In this document: in pieces, positions 1 to 8,053 of the stretch
Position numbering within the stretch: position 1 is the first letter of the stretch
Layout of the letters: every line of letters begins with the position of its first letter
Source of the DNA: Pseudomonas viridiflava
GTDB taxonomy: Bacteria; Pseudomonadota; Gammaproteobacteria; Pseudomonadales; Pseudomonadaceae
Assembly: GCF_003702045.1 (NCBI RefSeq)
Contig: NZ_RBTP01000062.1
Coordinates: 1-64,000, forward strand
Direction: 5' to 3'
DNA length: 64,000 nt
Notes under the pieces: model-generated
The model's input: only the letters and a program-made list of their open reading frames with translations
Told to the model about the DNA's origin: nothing
Databases searched by the model: none
Program-made: the position numbers and the translations under genes

Positions 1-359
1 TATAAGAGACAGGCTTTGAGGGATGGTTGTGGGGGGAGATACGGGTGCCATGAGCGTGTGTTTCTTCCTAGTTTTTGTGGTTCTGAACACAAGGTAAAGT
101 TTCGGGAATCTTTATATCTGATTATTCAAATCATCTAGGGTGGGCCCGAATTGAGCAGAGTGCCTAGTCTGTTTCCTGTCAACGAGTCGGAAGCACGGCA
201 TGCCCAAGAATAGAGCCTGCCGTATCCACCAATTTTTTAGCTAGGATGATTCCCGCGACCGTCCGCCAGACTTGCTATCCGTTTGGCTGAGCAGATTACA
301 GGTGGTGATTGAGATTGCTAGGTGCCAGAGCCGATAGCTTGTCCGGATGAGTCGAATGA
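1..359. other. Non-coding stretch at window start, nothing recognised
   Basis: No convincing coding frame, RNA gene, repeat or terminator is visible here. The plus-strand frames running out of it overlap the minus-strand nuclease gene and look like shadows. It lies downstream of that gene's stop codon. Confidence 0.4.
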
Positions 360-1448
360 TCATTGCGCCTTGTTGAGCAAACGCGCCTTCAACCTCTCTA
401 TCGTCCAACGCCACTTGGGTGTGGTTGGGCGGCAGACGGTGTTTTGGTTACCGAACAGACCGACTTCCTTGATGGCCTGTTCAACCGGCACGGTCTGCAG
501 CCATTCCACAGGCACGAAGTACTCGCACAGCACTGGGTCGTTGCTGTATTCGGCGTGGTAGGTACCACGTTTGGCGGCTTGCAGCACCGGCGTATCGACG
601 CCGTTGTAGGGCACGGTGAAGTCTGCCGCTGCTGTGGCCCGCCCGGTTACAAGGCCGACGCCGACGTAGCCCTGCTGCGGAATGTTGACCCACACCCGGT
701 CGCCGGGGGCGAGCATCTTCAGGCTGTTGCTGTACCAAGTGCCGCCACCGCCACAGATAAAACCAAAGGCTTGCGCATCCAGCCAGGAACGCGTGGAACT
801 GTGGCCAAACGAGCAATAGAACTCACCATTCCACGGCTCGCTCGGGCCATCGCTGCGGGTGTTGCTGGCATTGGCCTGGGTTTCCACAGGGTCGAGCAGC
901 CAGGAGCGGCTGATCAGTTGTTGCGCGCCCTGTTGGAACACCTGAAAGCACAGCACGTTGATGGCGATATCCCGCTCGCTGAGGTACGCCACGATACGCT
1001 CGGTGCTGGCGTCCAGCCCGGATGCGACGATGATGATCTGGTGACTTTGGTTGAGCGCCTCTTCATCCAGCGGCAGGCCGAAGTAGGCCTGAAAGTCCGC
1101 CGCCAAGTCGGCGTTCTGGCGGTAGCGTTTGTAGATGGCGGCAATATCCTCGGCGGCCAGCTTCTCCACCCACGAGGCATAGTCCAGCGCCTGCGCCACC
1201 ACATCACGCGGAGTGCGGTCGCGCTTGAGTTCGATCAGCACCAGGGAGGCATCCGGGGCGATGGCCAGCAGATCGATCCGCCCGCCCAGCCCGGTGCTTT
1301 CCTGACGGCCGATCAACATCCACTCTTCCGACAGCAGCCGTGGCGCGCTGACGATCATGTCTTCCAACAACTGCTCGCTGGGTAGGATGCACTCATGCAA
1401 CTGGCTGGGTTGGCCACCGACCGTCCAGATTTGCGTTTTGATGGGCAT
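360..1448 (-). CDS. PDDEXK nuclease-like protein with C-terminal PUA/EVE-like domain
   Basis: The 362-aa protein has an N-terminal domain of the DUF91/NucS-like PDDEXK class: Asp59 in GGRIDLL, the pair Glu73-x-Lys75 in LIELKRD, and a following Gln86/Tyr90 helix (QALDY), which together fit a restriction-type nuclease active site. The C-terminal part (about 208-345) contains a stretch around PGDRVWVNIPQQGYVGVG (248-265) that resembles PUA/EVE-like folds, which in other proteins bind modified bases. The domain reading is by eye. It is the last gene of the minus-strand order hsdR-hsdM-hsdS, 35 bp after the hsdS stop, with an AAGGA ribosome site before its ATG. It may be an accessory restriction enzyme of this operon or an independent modification-dependent nuclease. 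The exact role is unknown. Confidence 0.65.
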   Translation of the reverse strand: MPIKTQIWTVGGQPSQLHECILPSEQLLEDMIVSAPRLLSEEWMLIGRQESTGLGGRIDLLAIAPDASLVLIELKRDRTPRDVVAQALDYASWVEKLAAEDIAAIYKRYRQNADLAADFQAYFGLPLDEEALNQSHQIIIVASGLDASTERIVAYLSERDIAINVLCFQVFQQGAQQLISRSWLLDPVETQANASNTRSDGPSEPWNGEFYCSFGHSSTRSWLDAQAFGFICGGGGTWYSNSLKMLAPGDRVWVNIPQQGYVGVGLVTGRATAAADFTVPYNGVDTPVLQAAKRGTYHAEYSNDPVLCEYFVPVEWLQTVPVEQAIKEVGLFGNQNTVCRPTTPKWRWTIERLKARLLNKAQ

Positions 1449-1483
1449 AGGGTTGTCCTTAACGTGATGCAGCCTACAAGCCG

Positions 1484-3178
1484 CTAGGCCACGGCCTGCT
1501 GGACCAGGGTGCTGGCCAGTTGTTCGTTGAGTTGGCGGGCCTGGGTTAGGCGGGTTTTTAGTTGGTCACAGAGGGCCATCAGTTGATCGACTTTGGCGAC
1601 GATGCGGTGTTGTTCGGCGATCGGTGGGATAGGCAGAACTGTGGTTTCGATTCTTTCTAAGGCAAGCTTAGGTTGGGCCTGCTGAAAAATTTTTTCCATG
1701 AATTGATCTTGGATATAGCTGCTCTTGACAGAAATCAGTAGATACTCCTTAAGCAACTCTCCGCACATGATTTTCGCGGCATTTTCCGTAAGGTGCGCAC
1801 CATCCAGCTCGACTGGAACAATTCCGCATTTTCCAATCGTCGCGCCAACAATAACAACATAAATATCCTGGGAGCTTATCGTGTATCTAGCAAGTTCTTT
1901 ATGCAGGCTCTCATCTATATATCTAAGGCCGTCTAGAGTAATTCCATGCTCTTTCATATCAGTGACGCGCAGGTATACATATGGAGTCTTTACCTGACAA
2001 AAATCTCTACCCTTGGGGATTCTTTTTCCACCCTTCACAAAAGAAAATTCACCTAACGCACTAAGCTCCCAACCTTGTGGCAGCGCAGATCGTATTTCAG
2101 TGGTCGAAACTTCTAATTTTTTTTCTCTGTAACCCCACTTATCGGCTATGACTTTTTTCTTGATTTTTGCTCGTTTGAGCAACTCACTGGCCGGCTCATC
2201 GTTGGGATCTTGCGGTACCAGCTTGCCCATCACGGCCAGTCGCAGCAGGGTTTGTTTGAAGGCGTCGATACTGGGTTTGGTGGTGAACAGGGTGTGGAAG
2301 TGCTCGGCCAGGCGTTGCCAGTTGGCGGCGAAGTCGGTGGCGTCGCTGGTTTGGGTCAGGCTGTCGAGCAGCGCTTGCACCAGTTGGGCGTGGGCGCTTT
2401 CGGCGTCGGCCTGCTGGGCTTCTAGGCGGTCGCAGAGGGCCATTAGCTCATCGATTTTGGCGACGATTCGTTGTTGTTCGGCCAAAGGAGGAATTGGGAT
2501 CAGCAACTGCGCCATCGATTCGGAGTTGAGGGTATTACCCATCAATGCATTTTTCTGCTGTCCACCAAGAGCGATACTCGGCAGAAATCTAAAGAGGTAT
2601 TCCTTAGAAACACCGTTGTAAGGCGATAACGAAATAATTGCTTCGTTGTGGTATGCATCGATACCCAGAATCGCGACCTTGCCAACGGTAAGCTTGAAGC
2701 TCATCAGCAGTGTGCCTGCGGGAATCGGCTGATATTTGAAAATATCCTTGCTGGCAACTTCCGAAACTCTACGTGAGGTTTGTGTTATTTCGCCGTAGTG
2801 CTCCATGTCGGAAATGCTTACCCACGGTAAGCCTGAGTCGTCCCAGTATTTAGCTTCCTTGGTTGGAGGCGTTTTACCAATTTGATAACTCGCAGCCCCA
2901 GGTAAAGTTGTCCATTCCCAGCCCGCAGGCAGGTCGTAAAGTTTTTCCAGAGTTTCAACATCTGGTAGCGATTTTGGTTTTTTTATTTTGCCTTCAGCCA
3001 CCAACCGAGTTTTTTCCTCGGTAATCCGCTTTAGCAACTCACTGGCCGGCTCATCACTCGGATCTTGCGGCACTAACTTGCCGCGCACCGCCAGTTCCAG
3101 AATTAACTCGCGCAGCTTTTTGATGCCATTGGGCGTACCGGCCAGCAGCGGCAGGTTGTCGGTGATCAATGCCGTCAT
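1484..3178 (-). CDS. hsdS: Type I restriction-modification specificity subunit HsdS
   Basis: The 564-aa protein is the DNA-recognition subunit that directs the HsdM methylase and HsdR nuclease to a bipartite target. It shows the classical two-half layout: a conserved block near 25-50 (GKLVPQDPSDEPASELLKR) recurs near 312-336, and a second block near 229-252 (PIPPLAEQQRIVAKIDELMA) recurs near 516-540. The two target-recognition domains lie between, roughly 85-228 and 365-515. Its ATG overlaps the hsdM stop as ATGA (3175-3178), so translation is probably coupled. The DNA coding the second recognition domain (about 1650-2150) is visibly richer in A+T than the conserved blocks, as expected when recognition domains are exchanged by recombination. 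The target sequence cannot be predicted. Confidence 0.93.
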   Translation of the reverse strand: MTALITDNLPLLAGTPNGIKKLRELILELAVRGKLVPQDPSDEPASELLKRITEEKTRLVAEGKIKKPKSLPDVETLEKLYDLPAGWEWTTLPGAASYQIGKTPPTKEAKYWDDSGLPWVSISDMEHYGEITQTSRRVSEVASKDIFKYQPIPAGTLLMSFKLTVGKVAILGIDAYHNEAIISLSPYNGVSKEYLFRFLPSIALGGQQKNALMGNTLNSESMAQLLIPIPPLAEQQRIVAKIDELMALCDRLEAQQADAESAHAQLVQALLDSLTQTSDATDFAANWQRLAEHFHTLFTTKPSIDAFKQTLLRLAVMGKLVPQDPNDEPASELLKRAKIKKKVIADKWGYREKKLEVSTTEIRSALPQGWELSALGEFSFVKGGKRIPKGRDFCQVKTPYVYLRVTDMKEHGITLDGLRYIDESLHKELARYTISSQDIYVVIVGATIGKCGIVPVELDGAHLTENAAKIMCGELLKEYLLISVKSSYIQDQFMEKIFQQAQPKLALERIETTVLPIPPIAEQHRIVAKVDQLMALCDQLKTRLTQARQLNEQLASTLVQQAVA

Positions 3179-4644
3179 ACCTGACGCTCCAGGGCTTCCG
3201 CCAGCACCGCCTTGAGCTGTTCGCGCAGGTCGCTGATCTCGCCTTGCAGGTTGGCGTAGTTACGCAGCAGTTCGTCTGGATCGTGGCTGATCTGTTCGCC
3301 AATATGCGGGTTTTTGCAGTCCAGGTTCCAGTTGCGGGCTTGCAGCTCTTCGAGGCTGACCTGCCAGGCGAATTCGTTCTCCACGCGAGCGGCAAAACCA
3401 TCGGCTTCGCTGCCCCACCAGGCTTCCTCGACGGCGAATTCTTCGATGCGCATAGGGCGGGTCTTGGAGTAGTTCTTCACCCCGGCCGGGTACTGGTGTT
3501 CATAGAACCACACCTGTTTGGTGGGTGTGCCTTTGGTAAAGAACAGTAGGTTGGTCTTGATGCCGGTGTAGGGGTTGAACACGCCGTTGGGCAGGCGAAC
3601 GATGGTGTGCAGGTTGCACTCGGTGAGCAATTTTTCCTTGATGCGGCTTTTGATGCCTTCGCCGAACAGAAAGCCATCGGGCAGCACCACGGCGGCGCGG
3701 CCGCCGTCCTTGAGCAGCTGCATGATCAGCACCAGGAACAAATCGGCGGTTTCTCGGGTGCGGAAGGCGGCGGGGAAGTTGGTTTCTATGCCGTCTTCTT
3801 CCATGCCGCCGAACGGCGGGTTGGCGACGATGCAGTGCACACGCTCGCTCGGGCCCCAGCTGATCAGCGGTTTGCTCAGGGTGTTGTCGTGGCGGATCTG
3901 GCTGGGCACCTCGATGCCGTGCAGGATCATGTTGGTGGTGGCCAGCAGGTGCGGCAGCGGCTTTTTCTCCACGCCGAAAATGCTGGCCTGCAGGGTGCGT
4001 TCATCCTCGGCGGTTTTCACGTAGCGGCTGCGTTTGTGCTCGATGGCACAGGTGAGAAAGCCACCCGTGCCGCAGGCCGGGTCCATGACTTTTTCGTCCA
4101 GCTTGGGGTCGACCATGCGCACCATAAATTCGGTGACCGGACGCGGGGTGTAGAATTCACCGGCGTTGCCGGCGTTCTGCAGGTCGCGCAGCAGTTGCTC
4201 GTAAAGGTTGCCGAACTCGTGGCGCTCTTGGGCTTTGTTGAAGTCCACGCCTTCCTGAATCTTGTTGATCACCTGGCGCAGCAACTGGCCGGACTTCATG
4301 TAGTTGTAGGCGTCTTCAAACACGCTGCGAACTACAAATGCCGACGGCGTGTTGCTGTATTCGTGCAGGTTCTGCAGCTGGGGGAAGAGGTTGTTGTCGA
4401 TAAAGTCCTTCAGCGCATCGCCGGTCATGCCTTCCGGGTCGGCGGCCCAGGTGCGCCAGCGGCAGCTCTCAGGGATGGGCGACTTGTAGTTGTCGTCCAT
4501 AAGCTCCCATTCCAGCTCGCGGTCATCGAAGATCTTCAGGAACAGCAGCCAGACCAACTGGCCAATGCGCTGGGCGTCACCGTCGACACCGACGTCTTTG
4601 CGCATGATGTCCTGGATGGATTTGATGGTGGAGCTGATGGACAT
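3175..4644 (-). CDS. hsdM: Type I restriction-modification DNA methylase subunit HsdM
   Basis: The 489-aa protein is an N6-adenine DNA methyltransferase subunit. The N-terminal HsdM helical domain (1-150) is followed by the SAM-binding motif DPACGTGGF (188-196) and the catalytic motif NPPF (275-278), both canonical. It transfers a methyl group from S-adenosylmethionine to adenine in the target defined by HsdS, protecting host DNA. It lies 99 bp downstream of hsdR on the same strand and overlaps hsdS by 4 bp. Length and motif order are normal for the family, so the enzyme is probably active. Confidence 0.95.
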   Translation of the reverse strand: MSISSTIKSIQDIMRKDVGVDGDAQRIGQLVWLLFLKIFDDRELEWELMDDNYKSPIPESCRWRTWAADPEGMTGDALKDFIDNNLFPQLQNLHEYSNTPSAFVVRSVFEDAYNYMKSGQLLRQVINKIQEGVDFNKAQERHEFGNLYEQLLRDLQNAGNAGEFYTPRPVTEFMVRMVDPKLDEKVMDPACGTGGFLTCAIEHKRSRYVKTAEDERTLQASIFGVEKKPLPHLLATTNMILHGIEVPSQIRHDNTLSKPLISWGPSERVHCIVANPPFGGMEEDGIETNFPAAFRTRETADLFLVLIMQLLKDGGRAAVVLPDGFLFGEGIKSRIKEKLLTECNLHTIVRLPNGVFNPYTGIKTNLLFFTKGTPTKQVWFYEHQYPAGVKNYSKTRPMRIEEFAVEEAWWGSEADGFAARVENEFAWQVSLEELQARNWNLDCKNPHIGEQISHDPDELLRNYANLQGEISDLREQLKAVLAEALERQV

Positions 4645-4743
4645 AACGAATTCTCATTTGATGCGGCAAAGCAGGGGATTGTAATGGAGTTGGCTAATTA
4701 GGTGAGTAAGGCTGTGCCGTTACCCACCTACGCATGGAGTCGG

Positions 4744-7107
4744 TTAACTGGCGTAAAGCGCGTCTTCCAGTTCATGGATGGCTTTGTTATAGCCAGCTTT
4801 GCCGCCAAAGGCTTTGACCAGTTCGATGGGGGCACCAAGTTGGTTAAAGGGATCAAGCTGGAGGATTTTGATGTCCTCTATGTGCTCAATGCCGGTGTCG
4901 GCGTATTTATCCAGCAGCGCTTCCAGCACTTGGCGGGCTGCACCGGAATACTTGGCGAAGTAATTGCGCTTTTTCACCTGTTCGGCGCGTTCTTTACGCG
5001 ACAGTGGCGGTTGGTCGAAGGCGACGTGGCAGATCAAATCAAACGGATCGAGGGGCTTGCCTTGTTTCTTTTCCACTTCTTCGGCCAGGGCTTCCCACAT
5101 TATGCCCTGGGCGGCCATTTCGTCGATGATGGCCTTTTTCTGCTCGGCATCACTCCAACGGCGCAGAAAGTCGTCCAGCGAGGCGAATTGTTTTTGCACG
5201 CAGGTGCGGGTGTAGTCGTGCAGCGATTCGGTGATCAGCCGGCCATCCGGGCCGTAGTACTGCACACGCTCGGCGATGACATAGATCGAGATGCTATCGA
5301 TGACGTACTTGATGCGCTTCTTGCCGTCTTCCTCGTCGGTAAAGTCCAGATCATCACCTTCTCCATCGCTGCCTGCGTTGATGCCATCGCCTTCAAGTAA
5401 ATCGTCGGGCGGGACTGGCGGCTCGCTGCCTTCGGGGGCGTAGACCACCACCGGGTCACCGTCGAAGGCCGGGTCGGCAAACAGCTCGGTGGCCTTCTTG
5501 AAGTCCATGATGGTGAACCAGTATTTGCCGAAGTCTTCATTGATGCGGGTGCCACGGCCGATGATCTGCTTGAACTCGGTCATCGACTTGATGTGCTGGT
5601 CGAGCACGATCAGCTTGCAAGTCTGCGCATCGACTCCGGTGGTCATCAGCTTGCTGGTGGTGGCGATGACCGGGTAGCGCTCTTCCGGGTTGATGAAGTT
5701 ATCCAGCTCGGCCTTGCCTTCCTGATCATCGCCGGTGATGCGCATGACGTACTTGCGGTTCTCAGCCACGCGCTCGGGGTTGAGGTTGACCAAGGCCTGG
5801 CGCATACGCTCGGCGTGATTGATATCGTCGCAGAAGACGATGGTTTTCTGGAACGGGTCGGAGGCCTTGAGGAACTCGGTGACCTTCTGCGCCACCAGTT
5901 GGGTACGCGCCTCGATGACCAGGGTGCGATCCATGTCCTTGAGGTTGTAGATGCGGTCTTCGATCAGCTCGCCATTCTTGTCGAGCATGCCCTTGGGTGG
6001 GCGCCAGCCTTGCAGGTCTTTGTCGAAGTCGATCCGCACCACTTTATAGGGCGCGAGAAAACCGTCCTCGATGCCCTGTTTGAGGGTGTAGCTGTAAACC
6101 GGCTCACCGAAGTAGGTGATGCTGGACACCTCTTTGGTTTCCTTCGGTGTTGCGGTGAGGCCGACATGGGTGGCGTTGGAGAAGTAGTCAAGAATCTCGC
6201 GCCAGGCGGAGTCCTCGGCGGCGCTGCCACGGTGGCACTCGTCGATCACGATCAAGTCGAAGAAGTCGCGGGAGAACTGCTTGTAGACGTTCATCTCTTC
6301 TTCAGCGCCAGTCACCGCCTGATAGAGCGACAGGTAGATCTCGTAGGAGGTGTCTATCTGGCGTCTGGCGATTTTGGTCATCGCTTGGCCGAAGGGCTTA
6401 AAGTCGTTGTTCTTTGTCTGGTCGACCAGGATGTTGCGGTCGGCAAGGAACAGGATTCTTTTTTTCTGTTTTGATTTCCACAGTCGCCAGATGATTTGAA
6501 AGGCGGTGTAGGTTTTTCCGGTGCCAGTTGCCATTACCAGCAGGACACGGTCCTGGCCACGCGCTACCGCCTCAACAGTGCGGTTGATGGCGTTCATTTG
6601 GTAATAGCGAGGCATGCGGCCGGAGCCGTCGTCGTAGTAGGGCGCTTCTATCTTGTGTTGAGCAGCATTGTCCAATCCCTTCCATTGGCAGTAGCGGTGC
6701 CAAAGTTCGGCAGGACTAGGGAACTGATCCAAGGAAAGTTCCGTTTCGACCTTGCTGCCTGTCCCACTGCGATCATGAAAGAGGAAGCCATCGCCATTGC
6801 TGGAGAATACGAACGGCACATCCAACGCTTCTGCATAGCCAAGAGCTTGCTGCATACCGGAGCCAATCGAGTGCTTGTTATCCTTCGCCTCGATCACAGC
6901 GATGGGCAGGTTAGCTTGGTGGTAGAGAATGAAGTCTGCACGGCGTGCTTCCCCCCGGCTGTGAAGCTTGCCACGGACCATAATCCGGCCTTTGGTGAAG
7001 CTGACTTCCTCACGCACCTGTTTGTGCATGTCCCACCCAGATTGCTGGATAGCTGGGGCGATGTATTTACTACAGATGTCCCGCTCGGAAAGTGATTTCT
7101 TGTCCAT
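4744..7107 (-). CDS. hsdR: Type I restriction enzyme R subunit HsdR (EcoEI-like)
   Basis: The 787-aa protein is the ATP-dependent translocase and nuclease of the type I complex. The N-terminal PD-(D/E)xK nuclease shows Asp58 and Glu73-x-Lys75 (IEAKD). The helicase core shows the Walker A motif ATGTGKT (193-199), the DECH box (289-292), LTATPKE, and the arginine motif IIGRGTRI. The length of just under 800 residues fits the shorter EcoEI-type HsdR rather than the longer EcoKI type; this subtype is my inference. All key residues are present. It is the first gene of the minus-strand operon hsdR-hsdM-hsdS and faces away from the half-HsdS gene at 7460. Confidence 0.94.
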   Translation of the reverse strand: MDKKSLSERDICSKYIAPAIQQSGWDMHKQVREEVSFTKGRIMVRGKLHSRGEARRADFILYHQANLPIAVIEAKDNKHSIGSGMQQALGYAEALDVPFVFSSNGDGFLFHDRSGTGSKVETELSLDQFPSPAELWHRYCQWKGLDNAAQHKIEAPYYDDGSGRMPRYYQMNAINRTVEAVARGQDRVLLVMATGTGKTYTAFQIIWRLWKSKQKKRILFLADRNILVDQTKNNDFKPFGQAMTKIARRQIDTSYEIYLSLYQAVTGAEEEMNVYKQFSRDFFDLIVIDECHRGSAAEDSAWREILDYFSNATHVGLTATPKETKEVSSITYFGEPVYSYTLKQGIEDGFLAPYKVVRIDFDKDLQGWRPPKGMLDKNGELIEDRIYNLKDMDRTLVIEARTQLVAQKVTEFLKASDPFQKTIVFCDDINHAERMRQALVNLNPERVAENRKYVMRITGDDQEGKAELDNFINPEERYPVIATTSKLMTTGVDAQTCKLIVLDQHIKSMTEFKQIIGRGTRINEDFGKYWFTIMDFKKATELFADPAFDGDPVVVYAPEGSEPPVPPDDLLEGDGINAGSDGEGDDLDFTDEEDGKKRIKYVIDSISIYVIAERVQYYGPDGRLITESLHDYTRTCVQKQFASLDDFLRRWSDAEQKKAIIDEMAAQGIMWEALAEEVEKKQGKPLDPFDLICHVAFDQPPLSRKERAEQVKKRNYFAKYSGAARQVLEALLDKYADTGIEHIEDIKILQLDPFNQLGAPIELVKAFGGKAGYNKAIHELEDALYAS

Positions 7108-7459
7108 GGCTGACCGTATCCCTATGACATGCTGCGGACTTTATCAGAAGAGATAGAGGCATGCTGCCAGTATCAGAAGCGGGGCTCTCAGTTCGACCCT
7201 CCGATCTGCATATGCCCTGATGATGGTGGAAACCGTGGATTTTCTTACCGACGAGGTAGCAGTCGTACGGTCAGCGGGATTGATACCGGATCTCCTCGAA
7301 TCGTCTAACTCGACGCGTCCCTGTCCGACTTTGAGCCCGTTTTGTGAGATCAATTACTAGGCCTTGCAGGAAATTTCCCATGCAGCAAATGATTCTACTT
7401 GCGAGGTGGGCTAGGCACGATTACTATCTCTTCATCTTGGTGAAGTAGAGTCATTTGCA
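7108..7459. other. 352-bp divergent intergenic region between hsdR and the half-hsdS gene
   Basis: No coding gene is convincing here; a 69-codon minus-strand frame has no recognisable product. The region must carry the promoters of the two divergent restriction-type operons. A candidate promoter for the rightward operon is listed separately. No regulator gene or clear operator repeat was seen. Confidence 0.4.
7399..7427 (+). promoter_or_regulatory. Candidate sigma-70 promoter for the half-HsdS/HsdM-like operon
   Basis: TTGCGA (7399-7404) and TACTAT (7422-7427) are separated by exactly 17 bp, matching four of six and five of six consensus bases. A start site near 7434 would give a leader of about 25 nt before the GTG at 7460. 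This is a sequence match only. Confidence 0.4.
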
Positions 7460-8053
7460 GTGGAGGCCGTTGAGCTCAGCAATCACGCCCAAATCCGCAC
7501 GGCCATGGTCTTCAGGACCCAGGCTCCTCAAGAGGCGCCGGACGGGAATGTGCGGGCTTTGGCCATCAGGGATTTGGTATCCGCCAAGCCATTGCGCTGG
7601 GACGAGCTTCCGCGCATCTCGGTTGATGAAAGCCTGCTCGGGCAATGCTTACAGCCAGGTGATGTCGTGATTCCCTCCAGGGGGGATTACTACAGATCGT
7701 GGGTCTACGAAGGTGCAAGTGCGCCGGTGTTCCCGTTGGGTCAGTTGAATATCATCACACCTCATTCCACGCTGGATGCGCGCTATCTAGCATGGTACCT
7801 GAACAAGAAATCTACTCAGGCGAAGCTGGGCTCACTGCTGACTGGGACGAGCATCAAAGCGCTCACTAAAATTGCGCTGCTTAGCTTGGCAATAGAGCTG
7901 CCAGACTTTGACAAGCAGCTATTGATCGCCGATTTAGATCGCACGGTCCAGCGGATCGGCGCCATCCGGCATCGGCTGAATGAGTTGGATAAGGAAGAAG
8001 TTGCGTACGTGACGTCGTCTTTCCTGCACGCAGAGGGCGGCAGTCATGGCTGA
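7460..8053 (+). CDS. Single-domain (half) HsdS-like specificity protein
   Basis: The 197-aa protein resembles one target-recognition domain of a type I specificity subunit plus its trailing helix. It has the TRD-like opening VELSNHAQIRTAMVFR, a middle LQPGDVVIPSRGDYY, the segment LDARYLAWYLNKKSTQAKL, and the tail LPDFDKQLLIADLDRTVQRI, which corresponds to the conserved 'PxxxxQxxI' end of HsdS halves. The GTG start at 7460 is preferred because the next ATG (7505) would cut into the conserved opening. It overlaps the methylase-like gene by 8 bp. Full HsdS proteins have two such domains, so this would act as a dimer or with a short target. A truncated gene is possible, but the clean operon argues for a functional half subunit. 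Confidence 0.75.
   Translation: MEAVELSNHAQIRTAMVFRTQAPQEAPDGNVRALAIRDLVSAKPLRWDELPRISVDESLLGQCLQPGDVVIPSRGDYYRSWVYEGASAPVFPLGQLNIITPHSTLDARYLAWYLNKKSTQAKLGSLLTGTSIKALTKIALLSLAIELPDFDKQLLIADLDRTVQRIGAIRHRLNELDKEEVAYVTSSFLHAEGGSHG

Noticed and set aside
363..1385. Plus-strand frame of 340 codons opposite the PDDEXK gene
   Set aside because: The minus-strand gene has the nuclease motifs, a ribosome site and operon context; the plus frame has none of these.
7144..7353. 69-codon minus-strand frame upstream of hsdR
   Set aside because: It has no recognisable product and occupies the likely promoter region.
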